A DNA stretch of 64,000 nucleotides, from contig CAWIQD010000002.1 in NCBI GenBank assembly GCA_963837945.1, positions 1 through 64,000 on the forward strand, given 5' to 3'. Positions 25,935 to 34,671 of this stretch are shown here, piece after piece. The position numbers and the translations under genes were made by a program. Every line of letters begins with the position of its first letter. Position 1 is the first letter of the stretch. This DNA comes from CAVUBL01 sp963837945. Lineage in GTDB: Bacteria > Acidobacteriota > Thermoanaerobaculia > Multivoradales > DATKCC01. The notes under the pieces are model-generated. The model did no database searches. It saw nothing but the letters and a program-made list of their open reading frames with translations, and was not told where the DNA came from.

Positions 25935-26780
25935 GGCCTCGCCCTGGTCTTCCAAGGCGGGCGCGACCTCGTCGAGGTCCTCGAGCAGCCCGAGGGCCTC
26001 CTGCTCCTGACTCCGGGCGACCCGGATCTCGGCGCCGCCCTCCCGGCCGCCCTCCTCCCCGTGGCCCCCCTCCGTCGCCACCCCGCCGCGGATGGCGTAG
26101 GCGATCCCGGCCCCCTCGAGGACCGACTCGGCGAAGGCCAGGCGGCTCGGGTCGTCGGTCTCGAGGACGGTGACGAAGCGGGGCGCGCGGTCGGCGTGCT
26201 GGCGCGGGGCCGTGCCGTCCTCGATCCAGATCGTCGCCTCGGCGGCGGCGGCGAGCTCGCTCGGCTCCCCGATCTCCCGCGCGTACTCCACCAGCTCGAC
26301 CTCCATGTCGTCGAGCTCGGAGATCTCCTCGTCGATCGCCCGGAAGCCGCGGCTCTCGAAGAGCCTCCGGCAGCCCTCGTCGGTCGACTCGACGGCCGCC
26401 GTCACCTCGCGGGCGCCGGCCGCGGCGAGCTCGGCCAGGCCGCGGGCGAGAAGCGCGCTCGCGATCCCCCGCCGCTGCCACTCGGGCTGCACCGCGACCC
26501 GCGCGATCTCGGCGCCGGAGCCTTCCCGGACGAGCTCGGCGAAGCCCACGACCGCATCGCCCAAAGCCGCGACGAGGAACGACGAGCCGTGCTGCCCGAT
26601 GTCCTCGCCGAGCGAATGGGTCGGGTACAGGTGCTCGAGCATCCGCCGCCGTTCGGCCTCGCCCATCAGGCCCGAGTAGGTGGCGTCCCAGGCCTCGCGG
26701 GCGACCTTCTGGATCGCCGGCACGTCGCCGTCGTGGGCCGCGCGGAGGGTCAGGCGGAAGCTCTGGGGCCGCAGTGTCAT
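25932..26780 (-). CDS. GNAT acetyltransferase fused to a DUF2007-like domain
   Basis: 282 residues. Residues 1-165 are a GNAT domain: LTLRAAHDGDVPAIQKVA, then VAVQPEWQRRGIASALLARGL with the acetyl-CoA loop (QRRGIA) and RLFESRGF. The C-terminal part has FVTVLETDDPSRLAFAES and LEGAGIAYAIRGG, the pattern of DUF2007 putative signal-transducing proteins. Substrate is unknown. Start ATG 26780, 15 bases after the propeller gene stop, so co-transcription is likely. The stop codon lies inside the inverted-repeat element. Confidence 0.75.
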   Translation of the reverse strand: MTLRPQSFRLTLRAAHDGDVPAIQKVAREAWDATYSGLMGEAERRRMLEHLYPTHSLGEDIGQHGSSFLVAALGDAVVGFAELVREGSGAEIARVAVQPEWQRRGIASALLARGLAELAAAGAREVTAAVESTDEGCRRLFESRGFRAIDEEISELDDMEVELVEYAREIGEPSELAAAAEATIWIEDGTAPRQHADRAPRFVTVLETDDPSRLAFAESVLEGAGIAYAIRGGVATEGGHGEEGGREGGAEIRVARSQEQEALGLLEDLDEVAPALEDQGEA

Positions 26781-26794
26781 GGTCACGGACCGCC

Positions 26795-28156
26795 TCAGGC
26801 GGAGACGCGCACGGCGAGGACCGGCGCCAGCCTCCGGGCGACGCTCCGCCAGGTTGCGCCGCCGTCGGCCGAGCCGAACAGCTCGCCGGAGGTGGCGCCG
26901 AAGTAGAGCCCGAGCGGCTCGTCGCCGTCGCTGCAGAACGCCAGGCGGAGCACGGTGTTGTAGGCGTCCTCGGCCGGCAGACCCTCCGAACGCGAGCGCC
27001 AGGAGGCGCCGCGGTCGGTCGTCTCCCAGACCTCGAGCTTGCCGCCCGGGGCGACGCGGTCGACGTCGGCGATCAGCGGGATCACGAAGGCCCGCGCCGG
27101 GTCGTGCGGGTCGACGACCAGCGGGAAGCCGAAGTCGGCGGGCAGGCCCTTGGCGATGTCCTGCCAGGTGGCGCCCTCGTCGTCCGAGCGGTAGACCCCG
27201 CCGTGGAACTGGAGGTAGAGGGTCTCGGGGGTGAGGGGCGCGCGCTTCATCGAGTGGACGCAGAGCGTGATGGCGTCCTCCCGCGCGTCCTCGGGCAGGT
27301 AGCGGGGGACCAGCCCCTTGCCGCCCCGGCGCCAGCTCGCGCCGGCGTCGTCGGTGATCCAGACCCCGGCGGCCGAGATCGCCAGCGCGAGCCGCTGCCG
27401 ATCGCCCGGCCAGGTGCAGATCGAGTGCAGGCAGAGGCCGCCCGCCCCGGGGTTCCACTCGGAGCGGGAGGGATGGTCCCAGAGCGGCCGGTTGAGCTCC
27501 CAGGAGAGGCCGCCGTCGGTGCTGTGGAAGAGGGCGGCCGGGGCGACCCCGGCCCAGAGCTCGCCGGGGGCCTCGCCGGCCTCGACCACCCAGATGCGCT
27601 CGAGCGACGCGCCGGTGTCCTCCGGGAAGACCGGGCCCTCGGCCTGCCGCCAGTCGTCGGTCTCGGCGGTGGGGTCGTCGGAGAGGAAGAGGTGCGGGCC
27701 GTACTGGAAGTGGGTCACCGAGGCGATGTAGGTGCCGCTTCGCGGGTCGCGCATCGCGAACTCGACCGGCAGGCCCTTGAACCGGCGGGCGACGATCTCC
27801 ATCGGGCCGCCGGGCTCGCCGCGCAGCACGAAGAGGCCCTTGCGGGTGCCGACCAGCAGCTCGGTCGCGGCCTCCTCGGGCAGGGGCTCGGCGAGCGCGC
27901 CGCCGGAGATCGCCGGCACCACGTCCACCCGGTCGCCGGCCGCGAGCGGGGCGTCGGGCGCCAGGCGCTCACCGGCCCGGAAGAGCGCCACGTGCTGGCG
28001 CAGCCGGCCCTGCTCGTCGAGCACCCAGCCGGCCAGCCGCGGGTAGCTCCGCTCGAGCCGGCCGAGCACTTCGGCCGCGGTCCGTCCTTCGGCTTCCAGC
28101 AGCTCGCGGCCGTCGACCAGGGCCTGGAGCGAGGAGGGCAGTTGTACCTGGGGCAT
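26795..28156 (-). CDS. MoaD/ThiS-like domain fused to a BNR/sialidase-type beta-propeller
   Basis: 453 residues. Residues 1-85 are a ubiquitin-like MoaD/ThiS domain: VQLPSSLQALVDG, AAEVLGRLERSYPRL and GDRVDVVPAISGG, ending in the Gly-Gly where free MoaD proteins end. The rest is a propeller of the exo-alpha-sialidase/VPS10-type, with blades marked by STDGGLSWE, TDDAGASWR, SDDEGATWQ, TTDRGASWR and SADGGATWR. In other genomes these are, as I recall, two adjacent genes. No signal peptide is visible, so it is probably cytoplasmic. GAGGTGA precedes the ATG. The role is unknown. Confidence 0.8.
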   Translation of the reverse strand: MPQVQLPSSLQALVDGRELLEAEGRTAAEVLGRLERSYPRLAGWVLDEQGRLRQHVALFRAGERLAPDAPLAAGDRVDVVPAISGGALAEPLPEEAATELLVGTRKGLFVLRGEPGGPMEIVARRFKGLPVEFAMRDPRSGTYIASVTHFQYGPHLFLSDDPTAETDDWRQAEGPVFPEDTGASLERIWVVEAGEAPGELWAGVAPAALFHSTDGGLSWELNRPLWDHPSRSEWNPGAGGLCLHSICTWPGDRQRLALAISAAGVWITDDAGASWRRGGKGLVPRYLPEDAREDAITLCVHSMKRAPLTPETLYLQFHGGVYRSDDEGATWQDIAKGLPADFGFPLVVDPHDPARAFVIPLIADVDRVAPGGKLEVWETTDRGASWRSRSEGLPAEDAYNTVLRLAFCSDGDEPLGLYFGATSGELFGSADGGATWRSVARRLAPVLAVRVSA

Positions 28157-28239
28157 GGGTCACCTCGGAAGCGTGTGCCCCGACGCCCGAGGACGCCGAG
28201 GATCACGGATCTGGGGGTAGGAACCGCGCATCGCGAGCC

Positions 28240-29148
28240 TCAGCTTACACCTTCCCGCTTGCGGGCTTCGAGCTCTTCCAGCGTCCGGGGCCAGTCCTCC
28301 TTCATGAGCCGCGAGAGCACGCGGTCGGCCAGCAGCTTGCCGCCGGTCTGGCAGGTCGGGCAGTAGTTTGCCTCGTTCTCGGCGTAGAGGACGTGCTGGA
28401 TCGGCGTGCCGCAGACCGGGCAGGGCTGGCGGTAGCGGCCGTGGACCGCCATGCCCTCGCGGAAGGCGGTGACCTTCTCCGGGAAGCCCTCCCCCACCTC
28501 CCGGCGGCTGCGCTCGAGCCACTCGGCGAGCACCTCGCGGGTCGCGCGGTGGAGGCGCTCGAGCTCCTCGCCGGAGAGGTCGCCGGTGCGCTTGAAGAGC
28601 GACAGGCGGGCGCGGTGCAGGATCTCGTCGGAGTAGGCGTTGCCGATGCCGGAGAAGATCCGCGGGTCGGTCAGCGCCCGCTTGAGGGTGTGGCTCTCGG
28701 CGGCGAGCGCGGCCCGGAAGGCGGGCAGACCGGCCTCGAGCACCTCGAGGCCGCCGGGATCGTGCGCGGCGAGCGCCGCTTCGCCCGCCACCAGGTAGAG
28801 CGAAGCCCGCTTCTTCGAGCCGGCCTCGGTCAGGAGCAGCGTGCCCGCGGGAAAGTCGAAGGCGGCGAGCCCCTGGCGCCCGGGCGGCTTCGCTCCCCGC
28901 GCACGCCAGCGCAGGCGTCCGGCGATCATCAGGTGGAGGACGAGGAAGAGCTCGCCTTCGAGGGCGAGGACGATCCGCTTGCCGAGCCGCCGCACGGCGA
29001 CCACCCGCCGCCCCTCGGCCGCCGCCAGCGGCGGCTCGACCGAGCGCAGCAGGAACGGGCTCGCGAGGCGCACCCGCTCGAGCGGCTCCCCCACCACCCG
29101 CTTCGCCAGGGCCTCGACGTAGACGGTGACGTCCGGGAGCTCGGGCAC
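28240..29148 (-). CDS. Fpg/Nei family DNA glycosylase
   Basis: 302 residues. The start MPELPDV gives the N-terminal Pro2 nucleophile and Glu3 of formamidopyrimidine/endonuclease VIII enzymes, which excise oxidised bases and nick the strand. The helix-two-turn-helix segment (FSGIGNAYSDEILHRARLS) and a C-terminal zinc finger (CPVCG...NYCPTCQTGGK) are present. The finger's tip differs from the usual FCPxCQ form, and the lesion specificity (8-oxoguanine or pyrimidine) is open. The start is GTG 29148 with GAGGTGAGG ahead. Confidence 0.9.
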   Translation of the reverse strand: MPELPDVTVYVEALAKRVVGEPLERVRLASPFLLRSVEPPLAAAEGRRVVAVRRLGKRIVLALEGELFLVLHLMIAGRLRWRARGAKPPGRQGLAAFDFPAGTLLLTEAGSKKRASLYLVAGEAALAAHDPGGLEVLEAGLPAFRAALAAESHTLKRALTDPRIFSGIGNAYSDEILHRARLSLFKRTGDLSGEELERLHRATREVLAEWLERSRREVGEGFPEKVTAFREGMAVHGRYRQPCPVCGTPIQHVLYAENEANYCPTCQTGGKLLADRVLSRLMKEDWPRTLEELEARKREGVS

Positions 29149-29214
29149 GTCCTCACCTCGCCCCGGCGGGCCCCCAAGGGGTCGGGTTGGACGACCTCGA
29201 GGCTGGGCCGGACG

Positions 29215-30405
29215 TCACGTCCCGGAACCCATCCGGGCGCCGGCGAGCAGCTCGGCCATCCGCGCGAGTCCCCGCTCGAGCGTCTCGGTCGAGCAGGCGA
29301 ACGAGATCCGCACGTGGTCGTCGGCGCCGAAGGCCGCGCCCGGCACCAGGGCGACGGCGGCCTCCTCGAGCAGGCGCTCGGCGAAGGCGACCGATCCCCG
29401 GCAGCCCTCGGTGTAGGCGCCGGCCACCCGCGGGAAGGCGTAGAACGCGCCGGCCGGCGGACGGCAGGAGAACCCGGGCAGCTCGTTGAGCCGCGGGATC
29501 AGGAAGTCCCGGCGCTCGAGGTAGGTGCCGATCATCCGCTCGACGTCCGGTTCGGCCCCGCGCAGGGCAGCGAGCGCGCCGACCATGGCGAAGCTGGTCG
29601 GGTTCGAGGTGGCGTGGCTCTGGATGTCGGCGACCGGCGCGAGGACGCCCGGCGGCCCGAAGACGTAGCCGAGCCGCCAGCCGGTCATGGCGTAGGTCTT
29701 CGAGAAGGACCCCACGAGCACCACCGTGTCCGGGTACTCGGCGGCGAGCGCTGCCACGCTGGCGTGGGCGCCGTCGTAGACGAAGCGCTCGTAGGTCTCG
29801 TCGGAGATCACCAGGATCCCGCGATCGGCACAGGCCGCGACCAGGCGGCGCAGGTCCGCCGCGGCGATCATGCCGCCGGTGGGGTTCGAGGGCGAGTTGA
29901 CGAGCACCGCGCGGGTGCGCTCCGAGAGGGCCTCGATCAGGGCGTCGGCGTGGATCCGGAAGCCGTCGCCCGGCGCGGTGGGCACCTCGACCGGACGGGC
30001 GCCGGCGAGGCGGATCTGCTCCGGGAAGCTGACCCAGCAGGGTGACGGCAGCACCACCTCGCCGCCTTCGTCGAAGAGGGCGAGGGCGAGCTCGAACAAC
30101 GCCGCCTTGCCGCCCACGGTGACGATGACGTCGCCCCCCTGCCAGGGAGCCCCGTAGTCCCGGCGGAAGCGCTCGGCCAGGGCCTCGCGGAGCTCCGGGA
30201 TGCCGCTCGAGGGGGTGTACTTGGTGAAGCCGTCGGCGAGGGCCCGGCGCGCCGCCTCGACCGCCACCTCGGGCGAGCGGAAGTCGGGCTCCCCGGCCCC
30301 AAAATCGACCACGTCGACGCCCCGCGCGCGCAGCTCCGCGGCACGCCGCGTGACCTTCAGCGTCGCCGATTCGCCGATCCTCGAGACTCGCTCCGCCAGC
30401 CGCAT
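29215..30405 (-). CDS. Class I aminotransferase (aspartate aminotransferase I-gamma type)
   Basis: 396 residues with the PLP lysine in SFSKTYAMTGWRLGY, substrate arginine region VRISFA near the end, NSPSNPTGG, and ISDETYERFVYDG. Length and motifs match subgroup I-gamma enzymes that move amino groups between aspartate (or aromatic or prephenate substrates) and 2-oxoglutarate. Which substrate cannot be decided. The gene follows Fpg/Nei's start by 66 bases on the same strand. The ribosome site is weak. Confidence 0.88.
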   Translation of the reverse strand: MRLAERVSRIGESATLKVTRRAAELRARGVDVVDFGAGEPDFRSPEVAVEAARRALADGFTKYTPSSGIPELREALAERFRRDYGAPWQGGDVIVTVGGKAALFELALALFDEGGEVVLPSPCWVSFPEQIRLAGARPVEVPTAPGDGFRIHADALIEALSERTRAVLVNSPSNPTGGMIAAADLRRLVAACADRGILVISDETYERFVYDGAHASVAALAAEYPDTVVLVGSFSKTYAMTGWRLGYVFGPPGVLAPVADIQSHATSNPTSFAMVGALAALRGAEPDVERMIGTYLERRDFLIPRLNELPGFSCRPPAGAFYAFPRVAGAYTEGCRGSVAFAERLLEEAAVALVPGAAFGADDHVRISFACSTETLERGLARMAELLAGARMGSGT

Positions 30406-30471
30406 TCCGGGGCAGATCGTATCACCCGGCCGGCCGGCCGGCGGCCGGGCGATCGGGGAGGTCCGGCGAGC

Positions 30472-31320
30472 TCAGTGGTCGCCGTAGACCAGGCAGAGCG
30501 CCGCGTGGTCGATCGGGTAGAGGTGGCGCCGGGTGCCGGCGTAGACGGGGTTCATGACGCTCGTCGGCGGCGGGCCGAAGTGGCCGAGGCCCAGGGCATG
30601 GCCGAGCTCGTGGAGCGCCGTCGTCTCGACGTCGAACCCGGAGCCGCCGTGCAGGCTCCAGGCGAGGGCGTCGTTGAAGTAGATCTCGTTGTGCGCGGTG
30701 TCGAAACGGCCGTCGTGGTCGAGGTCGGTCGGGTTGCCGTCACCGTCGACGAAGATGAAGCTGACCGAGAAGGCGAGCGTGTCGGGATCGAAGACGTCGG
30801 CCAGGCCGGGCTGGAAGCCGGCGACCACGACGTCGGCGGCGAACGGGTCGCCCAGGCCGCCGGCACCGGCCACGAAATCGAACACCGTGACGTCGCCCAC
30901 GGCGTCGCCCCGGTCGACCAGGGGATGCTTGGCGAGGCAGGAGTCCCCGGCCCAGACCGCGACCGCACGGTCGACCGCGGTCTCGACCCCGGCGCGCGGG
31001 ATGCCTCCGGGGCCGGTCCCGCCCCAGGAGCCGTCGAAGAGGTAGGAGAGCCCGCGGTCCGACGAGCCCCGCCGCGCGTCGCCCGGCACCCAGCGGAACT
31101 CCTGCTGGAACAGCCGCGCCGAGGAGCGCGAGCCGTCGCGGCGAAAGAAGTCGATCTGCTGGACGATGTAGTCCATCCCCTGGGCGCGCAGGCCATCGTT
31201 GCTCTCGAGCAGGAGGGTCACGGTCCCGGGGTCGCCCTGCTGCGCGAAGGCGGCGAGCGGCGAGAGCAGGACGAGGACGCCCACGAGGGCGAGGACCGGC
31301 GGTCTGCGGGGCATGGACAT
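30472..31320 (-). CDS. Secreted matrixin-like zinc metalloprotease
   Basis: 282 residues with a clear signal peptide (cleavage after AAFAQ) and a metzincin active site HELGHALGLGHF, followed by the Met-turn SVMNPVY. The domain before it has calcium-site-like Asp-rich turns (DGDGNPTDLDHDGRFDT). No propeptide with a cysteine switch is evident, though a lone Cys occurs in GDSCLAKHP. AAGGAG lies 7 bases before ATG 31320. It should be exported and act on proteins outside the cytoplasm. Confidence 0.85.
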   Translation of the reverse strand: MSMPRRPPVLALVGVLVLLSPLAAFAQQGDPGTVTLLLESNDGLRAQGMDYIVQQIDFFRRDGSRSSARLFQQEFRWVPGDARRGSSDRGLSYLFDGSWGGTGPGGIPRAGVETAVDRAVAVWAGDSCLAKHPLVDRGDAVGDVTVFDFVAGAGGLGDPFAADVVVAGFQPGLADVFDPDTLAFSVSFIFVDGDGNPTDLDHDGRFDTAHNEIYFNDALAWSLHGGSGFDVETTALHELGHALGLGHFGPPPTSVMNPVYAGTRRHLYPIDHAALCLVYGDH

Positions 31321-31657
31321 GGAGGAGCTCCTTTTCGTCGCGGCCCACCGAGCTCGGCGGTCGTCTCTCGCCGACCGTGCTCGATGCGACGTGGGCCGAC
31401 TCCGGGTCGGGCGTTCGCGGGGCGCCCGGCCGGGCGCGCTTGCGGAAGAGCCGGGTAACGCTAGCCGGAACGACCCGTGCTGTCAATCGGCGATCACGGG
31501 AGGGACGGATCGGTCCCCCGCCCGCGGGAATCCGCGGTGGCGGCCCCGGGGTTGAACCCCACGAGGCCCGCGGGAGCGCGCCCGGTGCCGCCGCGCGGCC
31601 TCGAGCGCCGGACCTCCCACACTCTCAAGGTACGATCGACACCCGAAGGCGAGACCG
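31321..31657. other. Divergent gap between the metalloprotease and dsbD genes
   Basis: 337 bases without a credible gene. It contains the minus-strand promoter at 31458-31486; nothing comparable was found for dsbD. Confidence 0.6.
31458..31486 (-). promoter_or_regulatory. Sigma70-like promoter for the metalloprotease gene
   Basis: On the minus strand TTGACA (31481-31486), 17-base spacer, TAGCGT (31458-31463), about 138 bases before the ATG at 31320. The -35 box is perfect, the -10 box keeps TA...T. Confidence 0.45.
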
Positions 31658-33586
31658 ATGAGCCGAATCCGCCGTCCCATGCAAGCTCCCGGCGCCCCGC
31701 TCCGGGTCGCGCTCGCCCTCGCCGGCCTCCTCTGGCCGCTCCTCTCCGCGGCGCCGGCCGCGGCCCAGGGCTTCGGCGGGCCGCCCAAGGCGCACCTCGA
31801 GCTGGTCGCGGACCACACCTCGTACGCCCCCGGCTCCCCGGCCCGGATCGCGGCGCGGGTCACGATCGCTCCGGGCTGGCACGTCAACAGCCACACCCCG
31901 ACCTTCGAGTGGCTGATCCCGACCGAGCTGCGGCTCGAGCTGCCGGCAGGCTGGACGGCCGCCCGGCTCCGCTATCCGCCGCACGAGCTCAAGACCTTCG
32001 CCTTCGAGAAGGAGCCGCTCGCGGTCTACGACGGCCAGGTGGTGATCCTCGCCGACCTGATGGTCCCCGAGAGCGCGGCCCAGGACCAGGTCGCGATCGG
32101 AGGGGTGCTCTCCTTCCAGGCCTGCGACCACAAGCAGTGCCTGCCGCCGACCGAGGCGCGGGCCCGCCTGGTCGTGCCCATCGGCACGCTCGGCGAGCCG
32201 GTCGAGCCGGCGCTCTTCGAGGCCCCGGCGGGCGGTGGCGGGGACGATCACGCGGCGCTCGCCCCCGCGGCGCCGGCGAGCGGCGGAGCGGGATCGCAAC
32301 CCGCGGCCGCCGCGCCGGTCCCGGCCGCCGCGCCGGCGGGCCCGAGCCTCGCCGCCATGCTCCTGCTCGCCGTTTTGGGCGGCCTGATCCTCAACGCCAT
32401 GCCCTGCGTGCTGCCGGTCCTGTCGCTCAAGGTCTTCGGCCTGGTGCGGAGCGCGGGCCTCGGCCGGCGCGCCGTCGTCGGCGGTGCGCTCGGTACCGCC
32501 GCCGGCATCCTGCTCTCGTTCTGGGCTCTCGCCGGCGCGGCGGCGATCGCCAAGGCGGCCGGCGCCGCGGTCGGCTGGGGGGTGCAGTTCCAGAACCCGG
32601 TCTTCGTGACCTTCCTGCTCGTCGTGGTGGTGCTCTTCTGCCTGAATCTCTGGGGGCTGTTCGAGATCCAGGTGCCGCAGGTGATCGCCCGCGCCGCCGG
32701 CTCCGGCCCGCGCGAGGGCGTCGGCGGCCACCTCGCCTCGGGCCTGTTCGCGACCTTGATGGCGACGCCCTGCTCGGCTCCCTTCCTGGGCACCGCCGTC
32801 GCCTTCGCCCTCGGCCAGTCGACGGCGACGATCTTCGCCATCTTCACCGCCGTCGGGCTGGGGATGGCGCTGCCCTACCTGGTGCTCGCCGCGGCGCCGG
32901 GCGCCGCCCGCTGGCTGCCCAGGCCGGGCGCGTGGATGGACACCCTGCGGCGGGTGATGGGCTTTCTGCTCGCCGCCGCCGCGGTCTGGCTGCTCTACGT
33001 GCTCGGGCGCCAGGTGAGCCTGGAGAGCCGGGCGTGGATCGAGCTCCTGCTGCTGGGCCTCGCCCTCTTCGTCTGGCTGCGCCACCGCGCCGGCGGCCCC
33101 GCGCTCCGGCGCCTGGCGGTCGCCGGGGCGGCGGTGGTGGCGCTCGCCGCCCTGGGGATCGGATGGCAGGCGCGGGCCGCGTCGGGGCCGGCGGGAGCCC
33201 CGGGAGCGCAGAGCGCCGGCCTGATCCGCTGGGTCGCCTTCGACCGCCGGCAGGCCGAGTCCCTGGTCGCCTCCGGCCGCCCGGTGTTCGTCGACGTCAC
33301 CGCCGACTGGTGCTTCACCTGCAAGTTCAACGAGAAGCTGGTGCTCGACACCCCGGAGGTGGCCGGCGCCTTCGACCGGCTGGGCGTCGTCCCGATGCGG
33401 GCCGACTGGACCAACCGGGACGACACGATCGGCGCCTTCCTGGAGGAGCACGGCCGCTACGGCATCCCCTTCTACCTCCTCTACCGCCCGGGCGCCGAGC
33501 CGCACGTGTTCAGCGAGCTCCTCACCAAAGAACGACTGCTCGACGCCCTCGACGACCTCCCGGCGGCCGCCGCGACCGGCGGCTGA
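31658..33586 (+). CDS. dsbD: Thiol:disulfide interchange protein DsbD
   Basis: 642 residues in DsbD order: signal peptide, periplasmic N-terminal domain with a Cys pair (QACDHKQC, about residues 155-160), a membrane domain of about eight helices with redox Cys in NAMPCVLPVLSLK and ATPCSAPFLG, and a C-terminal thioredoxin domain with DWCFTCK (about 551-554). It passes electrons from cytoplasmic thioredoxin to periplasmic substrates. The extra membrane helix around residues 485-510 leads to the thioredoxin part. Fourteen bases separate it from the next gene. Confidence 0.92.
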   Translation: MSRIRRPMQAPGAPLRVALALAGLLWPLLSAAPAAAQGFGGPPKAHLELVADHTSYAPGSPARIAARVTIAPGWHVNSHTPTFEWLIPTELRLELPAGWTAARLRYPPHELKTFAFEKEPLAVYDGQVVILADLMVPESAAQDQVAIGGVLSFQACDHKQCLPPTEARARLVVPIGTLGEPVEPALFEAPAGGGGDDHAALAPAAPASGGAGSQPAAAAPVPAAAPAGPSLAAMLLLAVLGGLILNAMPCVLPVLSLKVFGLVRSAGLGRRAVVGGALGTAAGILLSFWALAGAAAIAKAAGAAVGWGVQFQNPVFVTFLLVVVVLFCLNLWGLFEIQVPQVIARAAGSGPREGVGGHLASGLFATLMATPCSAPFLGTAVAFALGQSTATIFAIFTAVGLGMALPYLVLAAAPGAARWLPRPGAWMDTLRRVMGFLLAAAAVWLLYVLGRQVSLESRAWIELLLLGLALFVWLRHRAGGPALRRLAVAGAAVVALAALGIGWQARAASGPAGAPGAQSAGLIRWVAFDRRQAESLVASGRPVFVDVTADWCFTCKFNEKLVLDTPEVAGAFDRLGVVPMRADWTNRDDTIGAFLEEHGRYGIPFYLLYRPGAEPHVFSELLTKERLLDALDDLPAAAATGG

Positions 33587-33599
33587 TCCCGGACCGCTC

Positions 33600-34670
33600 A
33601 TGGCTCGGGAACCCGCGGCGGGCGGACGGATCGTCGTCACCCGCCGGATCCCCGCTCAGGGTCTCGAACGGCTGCGCGACGCTCGGGTCGCGGTCGAGGT
33701 CTGCCAGGAGCGCGACGACGCCGGGATCGGCCGGGACGAGCTCCTGGCCGCGGTCCGGCGGGCCGACGTGCTCCTGTGCCAGCTGACCGAGCCGATCGAC
33801 CGGGAGGTGCTCGCGGCCAACCCGCACCTCCTGGGCGTCGCCCAGATGGCGGTCGGCTACGACAACGTCGACCTGGCGGCGGCCCGCGAGCTCGGCATCC
33901 CGGTCTCGAACACCCCGGGGGTCCTCACCGAGACCACGGCCGATCTCACCTGGGCGCTGCTGCTGGCGGTCGCCCGGCGCATCCCGGAGGCGCAGCGCTA
34001 CCTGGCCGAGGGCCGCTATTCGCTCTGGGGCCCGAATCTCCTCCTTGGGTACGACGTCGGCCCGGGCGGGAGCGGCCGGCGGAAGGTCCTGGGAATCGTC
34101 GGCTACGGGCGGATCGGCCGGGCCGTGGCGCGGCGCGCGGTGGGCTTCGAGATGGACGTCCTCGCCTTCGATCCGTCGGCCCGCGACGCGATCGAGGACG
34201 ACGCGGTGGCGCGCTGGGCCGAGCTGCCGGAGCTCCTCGCGCGAAGCGACTTCGTCTCGCTCCATCCTGCCCTGACCGAGGAGACCCGCCACCTGATCGG
34301 CGAGCCCGAGCTCCGCTCGATGAAGCCCACCGCCTGCCTGGTGAACGCCTCCCGCGGGCCGGTGGTCGACGAGGCGGCGCTGGTCCGGGCGCTTCGCGAA
34401 GGCTGGATCGGCGGGGCCGGGCTCGACGTCTACGAGGACGAGCCGACCCTGGCGCCCGGCCTCCTCGAGCTCGCCAGGGACGGCAAGGCGGTCCTCGTCC
34501 CTCATGTCGGGAGCGCCAGCCGGGACACCCGGGCGAAGATGGCGAACCTGGCGGCCGAAGGCGCCCTCGCCCACCTGCGCCGGGAGCGCGCCCGCCACTG
34601 CGTCAACCCCGAGGTCTACGACTCGGCGGCCTACGCCCGCCGGGTCGGACGACGGCCGAAAGGAGAGTGA
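33600..34670 (+). CDS. D-2-hydroxyacid dehydrogenase (glyoxylate/hydroxypyruvate reductase type)
   Basis: 356 residues. NAD(P)-binding VGYGRIGRAVARRA, substrate loop MAVGYDNVDL, catalytic NASRGPVVDEAAL (Arg), DVYEDEP (Glu) and HVGSAS (His) are all present. Next to a glycerate kinase this enzyme most likely reduces glyoxylate or hydroxypyruvate to glycolate or D-glycerate. Its stop almost touches the kinase start (1-base gap), so the two are co-translated. Formate or lactate dehydrogenases are relatives but fit the context less well. Confidence 0.85.
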   Translation: MAREPAAGGRIVVTRRIPAQGLERLRDARVAVEVCQERDDAGIGRDELLAAVRRADVLLCQLTEPIDREVLAANPHLLGVAQMAVGYDNVDLAAARELGIPVSNTPGVLTETTADLTWALLLAVARRIPEAQRYLAEGRYSLWGPNLLLGYDVGPGGSGRRKVLGIVGYGRIGRAVARRAVGFEMDVLAFDPSARDAIEDDAVARWAELPELLARSDFVSLHPALTEETRHLIGEPELRSMKPTACLVNASRGPVVDEAALVRALREGWIGGAGLDVYEDEPTLAPGLLELARDGKAVLVPHVGSASRDTRAKMANLAAEGALAHLRRERARHCVNPEVYDSAAYARRVGRRPKGE

Positions 34671-34671
34671 A

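Noticed and set aside
28393..30045. 550-codon plus-strand frame opposite Fpg/Nei and the aminotransferase
   Set aside because: Shadow of two well-recognised minus-strand genes; composition is Arg/Ala/Gly-rich without any motif. High GC gives many such frames.
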